Below, piece after piece: positions 9,663-18,451 of a stretch of DNA of 64,000 nucleotides (position 1 is its first letter; each line of letters opens with the position of its first letter). Origin of the DNA: Massilia sp. 9096 (lineage in GTDB: Bacteria > Pseudomonadota > Gammaproteobacteria > Burkholderiales > Burkholderiaceae_D); the NCBI RefSeq assembly GCF_000745265.1, contig NZ_JQNN01000001.1, positions 1,426,001-1,490,000 on the forward strand, given 5' to 3'. The translations under genes and the position numbers were made by a program. The notes below the pieces were generated by a model that did no database searches, was not told the DNA's origin, and was given only the letters and a program-made list of their open reading frames with translations.

Positions 9663-10352
9663 TCAGTGGCGGCTGCCGCGTTCACTTTTGCGCATGACTT
9701 CTTCGAACCAGCGCGGATGGTGCTTGCGCGCCCAGCCGTAGCTGACGAAACCGCGCGTCATCGCGCCGATCGAGCCCTTGATCCAGTAGCCGGCATAGAT
9801 GTGCACGATGACGGATACGATGATCACGAACGCGAAGAACGCGTGCAGCAGCGCCGAGAAGCGGATCAGGCCGATCGGGAAGTAGGCCGAGAAGAACTGG
9901 CGCCAGATCACGATGCCCGACAGCAGCAGGACAACCATGCACACGACCAGCGTGAAGAACAGCAGCTTCTGGCCGGCGTTGTACTTGCCGACTTTCGGGA
10001 GCTTGTCTTCGCGGTTGGCCAGCACGTCGTCGATCTGCTTGAGCCACTGGGTGTCGCCCGGCTCGAAGCGGTTGTGCGCACGCATGCGCAGCGCCAGGAT
10101 CAGGAACGACACGAACATCACCACACCGATGAACGGGTGCAGGATGCGCGTCCACTGGCCGCCGCCGAGCAGCGCGTACAGCCACGACATGGCCGGGTGG
10201 AACAGGGCCAGGCCGGACAGCGCCAGCAGGACGAAGGCGATCGCCGTGATCCAGTGGTTGGTGCGCTCGTTCGACGTGTAGCGCTGGATGGTCGGGTTGC
10301 CATCCTTGTCGCGACGCAGGCGAATCGGGTTACCGTCTTGATCACGCTTCAT
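9663..10352 (-). CDS. fdoI: Formate dehydrogenase cytochrome b556 subunit
   Basis: A 229-residue inner-membrane gamma subunit that passes electrons from the FdoGH head to quinone. Four hydrophobic helices are visible: around [36 protein letters not shown] and H-A-F-F-A-F-V-I-I. The haem b His ligands are probably those in N-H-W, H-P-F-I-G, L-H-A-F and V-H-I-Y-A-G-Y-W. The first 25 residues contain two D-x-D-G-N-P repeats, which is unusual. It overlaps the end of fdoH by 11 bases. Confidence 0.94.
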   Translation of the reverse strand: MKRDQDGNPIRLRRDKDGNPTIQRYTSNERTNHWITAIAFVLLALSGLALFHPAMSWLYALLGGGQWTRILHPFIGVVMFVSFLILALRMRAHNRFEPGDTQWLKQIDDVLANREDKLPKVGKYNAGQKLLFFTLVVCMVVLLLSGIVIWRQFFSAYFPIGLIRFSALLHAFFAFVIIVSVIVHIYAGYWIKGSIGAMTRGFVSYGWARKHHPRWFEEVMRKSERGSRH

Positions 10353-11262
10353 GCTTTTCCCCTTTCAGCTCGCGGGCCTGTTCCAGCGCCTCGTGCTCTT
10401 CTTCCTTGCTGACCTCGTTCGGACCGACACGGGTGTAGTGGAAGAAGCCGGCCACCGCCGCCGCCGCGATGCCCAGCAGGGCCAGCGGCTTGGTGACGCC
10501 TTTCCACAGGCCGACCATCGGGCTGATGCTCGGGTTCTTGGGCAGGCCGTGGTACAGCGCGGGCTGGTCGGCGTGGTGCAGCACGTACATCACGTGCGTG
10601 CCGCCGACACCGGCCGGGTCGTACAGGCCGGCGTTCTCGAAGCCGCGTTCCTTCAGGTCTTCGATCCGCTCGGAAGCGTGCGCCTTCATGTCTTCCTTGG
10701 TGCCGAACATGATGGCGCCGGTCGGGCAGGTCTTGACGCAAGCCGGTTCCTGGCCCACGGCGACGCGGTCCGAACACAGCGTGCACTTGTAGGCACGGTT
10801 GTCCTTCTTGCTGATGCGCGGCACGTTGAACGGGCAGCCGGTCACGCAATAGCCGCAACCGATGCAGTTCTCTTCATGGAAGTCGACGATGCCGTTGTTG
10901 TACTGCACGATCGCGCCGGGCGACGGGCACGCCTTGAGGCAGCCCGGCTCTTCGCAGTGCATGCAGCCATCCTTGCGGATCAGCCACTCGAGGTTGCCGT
11001 CGCCGGTTTCCACTTCCGAGAAGCGCATCACGGTCCACGACTGCGACGTCAGGTCGGTCGGGTTGTCGTAGATGCCCGAGTTGACGCCGACTTCGTCGCG
11101 CAGATCGTTCCACTCCATGCAGGCGGTCTGGCAAGCCTTGCAGCCGATGCACTTCGAGACGTCGATCAGCTTGGCGACCGAACCGGTCACCGGATTGCGT
11201 GCGGTCGGCGGCGGCGTGGTCGTCGCCGAGACGCGCTTGATGTCCAAAGATTGTAATGACAT
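10342..11262 (-). CDS. fdoH: Formate dehydrogenase iron-sulfur subunit
   Basis: A 306-residue beta subunit with four 4Fe-4S clusters: C38-x2-C41-x2-C44-x3-C48 (C-I-G-C-K-A-C), then [20 protein letters not shown] and C-T-L-C-S-D-R with a distal C-V-K-T-C-P. The C-terminal helix [15 protein letters not shown] anchors it in the inner membrane with the gamma subunit, and the clusters face the periplasm. An 18-base gap separates it from fdoG. It relays electrons from the Mo/W-Sec site to the cytochrome b subunit. Confidence 0.95.
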   Translation of the reverse strand: MSLQSLDIKRVSATTTPPPTARNPVTGSVAKLIDVSKCIGCKACQTACMEWNDLRDEVGVNSGIYDNPTDLTSQSWTVMRFSEVETGDGNLEWLIRKDGCMHCEEPGCLKACPSPGAIVQYNNGIVDFHEENCIGCGYCVTGCPFNVPRISKKDNRAYKCTLCSDRVAVGQEPACVKTCPTGAIMFGTKEDMKAHASERIEDLKERGFENAGLYDPAGVGGTHVMYVLHHADQPALYHGLPKNPSISPMVGLWKGVTKPLALLGIAAAAVAGFFHYTRVGPNEVSKEEEHEALEQARELKGEKHEA

Positions 11263-11280
11263 AAACTTTTCTCCGGATCC

Positions 11281-14200
11281 TTAGGCTTTCTCGACTTTCA
11301 CCAGGAAAGACTTGAATTCCGGCGTCTGCGAGTTGCCGTCGCCCACGGAAGGCGTCAGCGTGTTGGTGAGGTAACCCGGTTTGGTCAGACCCTTGAAGCC
11401 GAAGTGCAGCGGGATGCCGATGGTATGGGTGTCCTTGCCGTCGATCTTGAGCGTACGGATACGCTTGGTCACGATCACTTTCGACACGATGTGGCCGCGC
11501 TTGGAGCTCACGCGCACGGTTTCGCCGCTCGAGACGCCGATCTGCTTGGCCAGGCCTTCGCCGATTTCCACGAACTGTTCCGGCTGGATGATCGCGTTCA
11601 GGCGGGCATGCTTGGTCCAGAAGTGGAAGTGCTCGGTCAGGCGGTAGGTCGTCGCCACCACCGGGAACTCGTCATGCGTGCCGAACTGCGCACGGTCGCC
11701 CGGGAACACGCGCGCGCCAGGGTTGCTGGTCGCTTTCGGGTTGTTCGGGTGCATCAGGTTCTTGCCGACCGGGTTTTCGAACGGCTCGTAGTGCTCGGGG
11801 AACGGACCTTCGTTCATCTGGCCGCGGGCGAAGAAACGCGCCACGCCTTCGGCGTTCATGATGAAGGGGTTCATGCCGTTGGCCGGATCTTCGTCGATCT
11901 TGAAGTCCGGGACGTCGGCGCCGCTCCAGGTCGTGCCGTTCCAGCTGACCAGCTTGCGGGTCGGGTCGAACGGTTTGCCCTTAGTGTCGGCCGAAGCACG
12001 GTTGTACAGCACGCGGCGGTTCGCCGGCCAGGCCCAGGCCCAGTTCAGCGTGTTGCCGATGCCGGTCGGGTCGCTGTTGTCGCGGCGGCCCATCTGGTTA
12101 CCGGCCTGGGTCCAGGAACCCGCGAAGATCCAGCAGCCCGAGGTGGTGCTGCCGTCGTCGCGCAGCATGGCGAAGCTCGGCAATTGCTCGCCTTTTTTCA
12201 CCAGCACCTTGGTCGGATCCTTCGGGTCCGTCACGTCGGCCAGTGCCTTGCCGTTGTACTCCATCGCCAGTTCTTCCGGCTGCGGGCTGAACGGCTTGGC
12301 GTACGGCCAGGTCAGGTTCAGGATCGGATCCGGGAACTTGCCGCCGTCCTTCTGGTACATCGCCTTGATGCGCAGGAACAGGCCCGACATGATTTCCAGG
12401 TCGGAGCGCGCCTGGCCCGGCGGCTCGGCGCCTTGCCAGTGCCACTGCAGCACGCGCGAGGACGACACGAGCGAGCCGCGCTCTTCGGCGAACACGGTGG
12501 TCGGCAGGCGGAACACTTCGGTCTGGATCTTGCTCGAGTCGACGTCGTTGAACTCGCCGAACGATTTCCAGAATTCGCCGGTCTCGATCTGCAGCGGGTC
12601 CATGATGACCAGGAACTTCAGCTTCGACAGGCCGGCCAGCACCTTGGCCTTGTTCGGGGCCGATGCCAGCACGTTGAAGCCCTGGCAGATGTAACCGTTC
12701 ATTTTGCCCTGGTTCATCAGCTCGATCGCCTGCAGCAGGTCGTACGGCTTGTCCAGCTTCGGCAGGTAGTCGAAGGCGAAGTTGTTTTCCTTGGTGGCGG
12801 CGTCGCCCCACCAGGTCTTCATGAAGGAGACGTGGAACTTCTTGTAGTTCTGCCAGTAGCTGAGCTGGTTCGGACGCAGCGGTTTGCTGGCGCGCGCCTC
12901 GATGAACTTGTCGAAGTCCTGTTCGGCTTCGAACGGCAGCGTCATGTAGCCCGGCAGCAGGTTCGACATCAGGCCGAGGTCGGTCAGGCCCTGGATGTTC
13001 GAGTGGCCGCGCAGCGCGTTCATGCCGCCGCCGGCGATACCGATGTTACCCAGCAGCAGCTGCACCATCGCACCGAGGCGGATGGTCTGGGCGCCGGTCG
13101 AGTGGTGGGTCCAGCCGAGCGCGTACAGGATGGTGGCGGCGCGGCCCGGCACGGCGGTCGAGGCCAGGGTCTCGGCAACCTTGTGGAACTTGTCGGCCGG
13201 CACGCCGCAGATACGCTCCACCATTTCCGGGGTGTAGCGGCTGTAGTGCGCCTTCATCAGCTGGTAGACGCAACGCGGGTGCTGCAGCGTCGGGTCGACC
13301 TTGGCGAAACCGTCGTCGCCGATCTCGTAGTTCCAGCTGGTCTTGTCGGTGTACTTGCCGGCTTTCTCGTCGTAGCCGGAGAAGATACCGTCGTTGAAGG
13401 CGAAATCCTCGCGCACGATGAAGGACATGTCCGTGTAGTTCTGGACATACTCGTGCTGAATCTTGTCGTTCGTCATCAGGTAGTTGACGATCGCGCCCAG
13501 GAATACGATGTCCGTGCCGGTACGCGTCGGGACGTAATAGTCGGCGACGGACGCGGTACGGGTAAAGCGCGGATCGACGACCACCAGCTTGGCCTTGCGA
13601 TGGGCCTTGGCTTCGGTCACCCATTTGAATCCGCACGGGTGTGCTTCGGCGGCATTACCGCCCATTACTAAAACTACATCGGCATTACGGATGTCGACCC
13701 AATGGTTCGTCATCGCGCCACGGCCAAACGTCGGGGCAAGACCTGCCACCGTCGGGCCGTGTCAGACACGAGCTTGGTTGTCGAATGCGAGCATGCCCAG
13801 CGGGCGGATCACCTTGTGGGTCAGGTAGCCGACTTCGTTGCTGCCGGCCGACGCGGCCAGCATGCCGGTGGTCAGCCAGCGGTTGACGGTCTTGCCGTCA
13901 GCGCTTTTCTCGATGAAGTTGGCGTCGCGGTCCTGCTTCATCAGGGTGGCGATGCGATCCAGCGCCTTGTCCCAGCTGATCGGGGTCCACTCCGACGCGC
14001 CCGGGGCGCGGTATTGCGGTTCCAGCAGGCGGTTCGGGCTGTGGATGAAGTCGACCAGCGAAGCGCCTTTCGGGCACAGCGTGCCGCGGTTGACCGGATG
14101 GTCCGGGTCGCCTTCGATGTGGATGATCGAGGCGGCCGCGTTCTTGGCGCCGTCACCCAGGCCATACATCAGGATGCCGCAGCCGACCGAGCAGTACGGG

Positions 14201-14352
14201 CAGGTGTTGCGCGTCTCGGTCGTACGGGCCAGCTTGTACTGCCGGACTTCGGCCATTGCCGTCGCCGGAGCAAAGCCGAGCACCGCAAGGCTCGAGCCCG
14301 CGATGGTTGCGCCAGTTACCCTCAGGAACTGACGCCTTGACATTTGGTTCAT
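11281..14352 (-). CDS. fdoG: Selenocysteine formate dehydrogenase catalytic subunit (UGA at 13762-13764 = Sec197)
   Basis: One gene of 1023 residues interrupted by an in-frame TGA that should be read as selenocysteine. Upstream of it are a twin-arginine signal (S-R-R-Q-F-L-R, residues 5-11) and the 4Fe-4S Cys set C51, C54, C58 and C93. The protein reads N-Q-A-R-V, then Sec197, then H-G-P-T-V-A-G-L-A-P-T-F-G-R-G-A, the exact context of E. coli FdnG/FdoG around Sec196. The rest has bis-MGD cofactor motifs such as G-W-T-H-H-S-T-G and R-G-H-S-N-I-Q-G. GAAGGA precedes the ATG by eight bases. The mature enzyme is exported by Tat and oxidises formate to CO2 on the periplasmic side. An automatic caller would split it in two at 13750-13764. 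Confidence 0.96.
13725..13764 (-). promoter_or_regulatory. SECIS element of fdoG
   Basis: Immediately 3' of the Sec UGA on the minus strand, GGCA (13747-13744) and TGCC (13738-13735) form a stem with the apical loop GGTCT. This matches the E. coli fdhF/fdnG SECIS, whose GGUCU loop is the SelB recognition site. The spacing of 14 bases between UGA and stem agrees with the bacterial arrangement. Confidence 0.9.
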
Positions 14353-14532
14353 GTAAATAATCCTTCTCAGGGGAAATTATTGCCCTCGGAGTGTACCATT
14401 CGGCGGCGAAATAATTGAGTGCTAAAATGGGCTCTGACCCGGGATCTTTGTCGAAATTACGTAGAATCCACAGACAATTTCCTTATAACATGCTCTTTGC
14501 AGCATATTCCCACCCCTGAGCATTCGAAATTG

Positions 14533-15387
14533 ATGAACTCATCGACGTTTCCACGCAACAATCTTGATTCCCAAGAAGAATCTTCGCTGCCTGCGCCAGC
14601 GCGATTGCGTCATGTCTTGCGCATGCGCCAGGGAAATTTGTCCGAAATCGACGATATGGTCGTCGACGAAGCGGCGGTTGCGCTGGTCTATAACGGGATC
14701 TCGCACGCGGTGATGATGGCGACCCCGGCCGACCTGGAAGACTTCGCGCTCGGCTTTTCGCTCAGCGAAGGCCTGATCGCAAGTCCGGCCGAGTGCTACG
14801 GCATCGAGGTCGAGAACGGGCCCGGGGGAATTTCGGTGCAGCTGGAGATCGCCAGCGGCGCTTTCATGGCGCTCAAGGAACGGCGGCGCACGCTGGCCGG
14901 ACGGACCGGCTGCGGCCTCTGCGGCGTCGACAGCCTGCAGCAGGTGTGCCAGCCGCTGTCCAGGCTGGCGCCGGCGCAGGGCTTTCATGCCGCCGGGGTG
15001 CGCGCTGCCCTGGGCGCCATCGGCGCGGAGCAGAAACTGACCCGCCTGACCGGGGCCGCCCATGCCGCGGCCTGGTGCGACATGGATGGCAGGCTGCTGA
15101 TCGTGCGCGAGGACGTCGGCCGTCACAATGCGCTCGACAAGGTGATCGGGGCGATGCGCCGGCTTGATGCCGATCCGAAGACCGGCTTTTTCCTGATCAC
15201 CAGCCGGGTCAGCTTCGAGATGGCGCAAAAGGCGGCGGTGGCCGGCGCCTCGGCGCTGGTCGGCATGTCGGCGCCGACGCTGGCGGCGGTCGAGCTGGCC
15301 GATGCCGCCGGGATGACGCTGCTGGCGTTTGCGCGCGGGGCCGATTTCGTCTGCTACACGCACCCGGCGCAGCTGTCACTGGATTAA
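14533..15387 (+). CDS. fdhD: Formate dehydrogenase sulfurtransferase FdhD
   Basis: A 284-residue cytoplasmic protein that passes sulfur from IscS to the molybdenum cofactor of formate dehydrogenase. The conserved catalytic Cys pair is C127-x-x-C130 in T-G-C-G-L-C-G-V. The core motifs D-F-A-L-G-F, R-E-D-V-G-R-H-N-A-L-D-K and T-S-R-V-S-F-E-M are present. The frame is open further upstream, but the family begins near here, so I chose the ATG before N-S-S-T-F-P. It is divergent from fdoG, so the 180-base gap (14353-14532) should hold both promoters. Confidence 0.94.
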   Translation: MNSSTFPRNNLDSQEESSLPAPARLRHVLRMRQGNLSEIDDMVVDEAAVALVYNGISHAVMMATPADLEDFALGFSLSEGLIASPAECYGIEVENGPGGISVQLEIASGAFMALKERRRTLAGRTGCGLCGVDSLQQVCQPLSRLAPAQGFHAAGVRAALGAIGAEQKLTRLTGAAHAAAWCDMDGRLLIVREDVGRHNALDKVIGAMRRLDADPKTGFFLITSRVSFEMAQKAAVAGASALVGMSAPTLAAVELADAAGMTLLAFARGADFVCYTHPAQLSLD

Positions 15388-15432
15388 TCGCTGCTCAGCG
15401 TCTGGCGGTGTCGCGAGCGGCTCGGCTGAGCG

Positions 15433-15807
15433 TCACGCGGTCACCAGCGCCAGCAGCGCGCTGCGGTCGTCCGGGCGCTGGCACTGGGCCGTCACGCGGT
15501 CCCAGAGTAAGAACATTCCATAGGCCCATTGCGCCACCAACTCAGCTTCCGCTTGAGGCCGGGCTGCGACGTTGCCGGTCAGGCGCTCGATCTCGGCGCG
15601 GGTCACGCCAGTGACCTGTTCGTAATTCCACTCGTCCTTCGGCATCATCTTCTGGCGCGCCCGGTAGCGGCGCGCCCGTTCCGCGTCGCTCATCGCATCA
15701 TCCTTCGGTGGACGGCCGCGACGGCGTTTCTCGGCGTCTGGCTGGAGCGGGAGTTCGATCGTGCGCTGGTCTTCCGGGTGTTTCATCGGCGGGTTCGTGA
15801 AGGTCAT
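15433..15807 (-). CDS. Hypothetical protein with AT-hook-like segment
   Basis: A 124-residue basic protein of unknown function. After a proline-rich start it has K-R-R-R-G-R-P-P-K, a G-R-P core flanked by basic residues as in AT-hooks. Then comes D-A-E-R-A-R-R-Y-R-A-R-Q-K, then a helical C-terminal half with W-A-Y-G-M-F-L-L-W. The charge pattern suggests nucleic-acid binding. An internal Met at codon 8 (M-K-H-P-E-D) is an alternative start; neither has a convincing ribosome site. It is isolated, convergent with fdhD. Confidence 0.6.
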   Translation of the reverse strand: MTFTNPPMKHPEDQRTIELPLQPDAEKRRRGRPPKDDAMSDAERARRYRARQKMMPKDEWNYEQVTGVTRAEIERLTGNVAARPQAEAELVAQWAYGMFLLWDRVTAQCQRPDDRSALLALVTA

Positions 15808-15980
15808 GGATGGGTCATTATTCGTGACGCATCACGATATGGCAAGCGTTCATACTTCGGCCAGTCTTTCTGCCAGCAATCTCCGCCCAGGCGCGGACCG
15901 GACACTTGGCAGAAAAATACCCCTTGTTCTATTTTCGAGTTAACATATATCAAAACATGTAAATACAAAACGGTAGTCAG

Positions 15981-17903
15981 ATGCCTTTTCTGAGTTTCGA
16001 GACCTACTTCGCGGTACGTGCGCTTGACCGGATCAAGTCGATGATCGCGTACTGGGACCGCGACCTTCGTTGCCGCTACGCGAACCGTGCAAGTCTGGCG
16101 TGGTTCGGCAAGGAAGCGGAGCAAGTGATCGGCAGTACACTCGAGGCGCTCCTGGGTCCTGAACTCTTCGCATTGGATGAGTCACACGCCCGGGCTGCAC
16201 TGGCTGGAAACCCCCAGGTGTTCGAACGGCGTCTGTCCGGGTTCGACGACCCACGCGAACGCGTTTGCCTCTTGCGCTTCGACCCCGACATCGTGGATGG
16301 CGAGGTACACGGATTCGTTGTCGAAGTCACGGGTGTCGATGACACCCGATCTCTCGAAGCAGCGTTGCAGGCGGAAATTGCGCTGAAGCAGCGCAGGCTT
16401 CTCGAGCTGGACAGGAAAGAGGCGGCACTCGAGGTCGCGCAAGCACTCGGCCGGATGGGCAGCTGGGAGTGGGAAATCGCTGCCGACATCACGACTTGGT
16501 CGGCGGGCCTGTATCGGCTGTTCGGATTGAACCCGGCCTTGCTTCCGCCAAGTTTTTCCGAGCACGCCAGGTTGTACACCTCTGAGAGCTGGGCTCGGCT
16601 GCAAGCCGTTGTCGATGCCGCCGTCACGCGCGGCGAACCGTACGCAATAGAGCTCCAGTACCTGCGTGGCGATGGAACGTCGGGATGGATGGAGGCGCGT
16701 GGTGACGTCGAGCGCGATAGCAAAGGAACAGTTGTCGGTCTGCACGGTACGGCCCAGGACTGTACGGAAAGGCATCACCTGCTCGCTGCGCTCCAGGCGC
16801 AGGCACAGCAGTATGAATCCGCACTCGACCTGGCCCGAATTGGCCTCTGGGAATGGAACACGGACTCGGATGGATTCGAGCTTCAGAACCAGCGCGCCCG
16901 CGCGATCTTTGGAATCGATCCTGATGCATCCGGCACGCTGCAGGCCCACGATTTTCTGAGGCAGCGCATGCATGTGGAGGACGTCGAAGGCTTCATGAAG
17001 GCGTGCTCGAACGTCATCGAGAACCCGACGGAGATCTTCGCGTTTACGGGGCGACTGGTGCGCGACCCGCCTGAACGATATGCATGGATCCACTGTACCG
17101 GTCGCGTAACCGGTCCGAAACAGGATGGGCGAACACTACGCGGTACCGTCATCGACATGTCGGAGCAGATCGGCGACGACAAGGCGCTGCTGCTGAGCGT
17201 TCCCGAATGGCGTGCCGCAGACGAACGAAAATCGGCCTTTCTATATGCACTCGCGCATGAATTGCGTAATTGCATCAGCCCAGTCGCAGGGGGATTGCAA
17301 CTCTTGCAAAAACCACTGGCCAGCACGTCATATCAAAAGATCGGTGACATCATGGGGCGGCAAATTGCCCATATGACTCGTCTGGTCGACGACGTCTATG
17401 ACATGCGTCGAATCGAATCCGGGGAATTCGAACTCAGGTTGGGAAAGTTGTCCCTCAACGATGTCGTATTCGGCGCCATCGATATGTGCACTTCAAAGAT
17501 TGCGCATGGAAAACATCGCCTCGACACCGTATTGCCGCCTCATGATGTCATCATGAGCGGCGACGGCACAAGGCTCACGCAGTGTCTCGTCAACCTCATA
17601 TCGAACGCATGCAAGTTTACCCCGCCGGGCGGCGACATCCGTGTGGCGCTCGAGGTCACGGCTAACGGAAGTGCATGCATGAGCGTGAGCGACAGCGGCG
17701 TCGGACTTGCTCCTGATGACCTCGATTCAATCTTCGACCTGTATGTTCAAGCCGGCGTCGGGGAAACGCGTTCCGGCGCAGGACTGGGGATCGGCCTGCA
17801 CCTGGTCAAGCAAATGGTCAGCTTACACGGCGGTACGGTGCATGCCGCGAGCGAAGGCATCGGCAAGGGAGCGACCGTCACCATTCGCTTGCCACTGCAA
17901 TAA
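15981..17903 (+). CDS. Soluble PAS-domain sensor histidine kinase
   Basis: A 640-residue orphan kinase without membrane segments. Three PAS-like modules occupy roughly residues 10-125, 145-260 and 280-395; the second and third show the fold's start-and-end pattern (G-S-W-E-W-E-I and G-L-W-E-W-N-T). They are linked by a short coiled segment rich in E, K, R and L. The H box is F-L-Y-A-L-A-H-E-L-R-N near residue 425. The ATPase domain has N-L-I-S-N-A-C-K-F, D-S-G-V-G-L and G-A-G-L-G-I-G-L-H-L-V-K-Q. No receiver domain or adjacent regulator is seen, so the output partner is elsewhere. Its base composition is milder in GC than its neighbours. Confidence 0.88.
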   Translation: MPFLSFETYFAVRALDRIKSMIAYWDRDLRCRYANRASLAWFGKEAEQVIGSTLEALLGPELFALDESHARAALAGNPQVFERRLSGFDDPRERVCLLRFDPDIVDGEVHGFVVEVTGVDDTRSLEAALQAEIALKQRRLLELDRKEAALEVAQALGRMGSWEWEIAADITTWSAGLYRLFGLNPALLPPSFSEHARLYTSESWARLQAVVDAAVTRGEPYAIELQYLRGDGTSGWMEARGDVERDSKGTVVGLHGTAQDCTERHHLLAALQAQAQQYESALDLARIGLWEWNTDSDGFELQNQRARAIFGIDPDASGTLQAHDFLRQRMHVEDVEGFMKACSNVIENPTEIFAFTGRLVRDPPERYAWIHCTGRVTGPKQDGRTLRGTVIDMSEQIGDDKALLLSVPEWRAADERKSAFLYALAHELRNCISPVAGGLQLLQKPLASTSYQKIGDIMGRQIAHMTRLVDDVYDMRRIESGEFELRLGKLSLNDVVFGAIDMCTSKIAHGKHRLDTVLPPHDVIMSGDGTRLTQCLVNLISNACKFTPPGGDIRVALEVTANGSACMSVSDSGVGLAPDDLDSIFDLYVQAGVGETRSGAGLGIGLHLVKQMVSLHGGTVHAASEGIGKGATVTIRLPLQ

Positions 17904-18040
17904 TCGTTTGATGTAAGCCTGCAGTATACGGCGCGAGGCCGGCGCAGTCCCAACGCACCCGTATCGGCGCGCCGCTTGCAAAGCCGGGCCGCCGGGCGCA
18001 GGATGAGCTCCCCGAAGTCAACCGCAACGAGAGGCAAACG

Positions 18041-18364
18041 ATGATCAAAGTGAGCGTGATGTACCCGAACGGCCCCGAATCCCGTTTCGACGACGCGTAT
18101 TACTGCGAGCGGCACATGCCGCTGGTGAAAGAACGCATGGGCGATGCGCTGCTCTACTATACGGTGGACCGTGCGCTCGCCGCCGGCAAGTCCGACCCGA
18201 ACGCCCCGTACATCGCCATGGGCCACCTGTTTTGCGAGTCGCAAGAGACGTTCCAGGCCGGTTTCGGTCCGCATACCAAGGAAATCATGGACGACATCCA
18301 GCATTTCACCAACCAGAAGCCGGTCATGCAGTTCAGCGAGGTATTGGTCGGGCACGAGGGCTGA
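18041..18364 (+). CDS. EthD-family protein
   Basis: A 107-residue small protein of the EthD dimeric alpha/beta-barrel family. The start M-I-K-V-S-V-M-Y-P-N is the first strand, and D-A-Y-Y-C-E-R-H-M-P-L-V gives the conserved H-x-P. A-M-G-H-L-F-C-E-S and P-V-M-Q-F-S-E-V-L are later strands. GAGAGGCAAACG lies before the ATG. Members are often linked to ring-cleavage or ether degradation, but nothing nearby shows the substrate. It is a single gene, convergent with the di-haem lipoprotein. Confidence 0.8.
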   Translation: MIKVSVMYPNGPESRFDDAYYCERHMPLVKERMGDALLYYTVDRALAAGKSDPNAPYIAMGHLFCESQETFQAGFGPHTKEIMDDIQHFTNQKPVMQFSEVLVGHEG

Positions 18365-18410
18365 TCGACCGCGGTGCGCCCGGGAGGAACGGGCAGCTCG
18401 TAAATGGCGT

Positions 18411-18442
18411 ATGCGGCCGCGCCGGTAGAGGAGCGGCCGCAT
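18411..18442. terminator. Perfect 10-bp hairpin between convergent genes
   Basis: ATGCGGCCGC and GCGGCCGCAT form a perfect inverted repeat around a 12-base loop, nine bases before the stop of the minus-strand DUF1111 gene. There is no T run, but the position suits a bidirectional terminator. Confidence 0.45.
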
Positions 18443-18451
18443 GACGATGGC

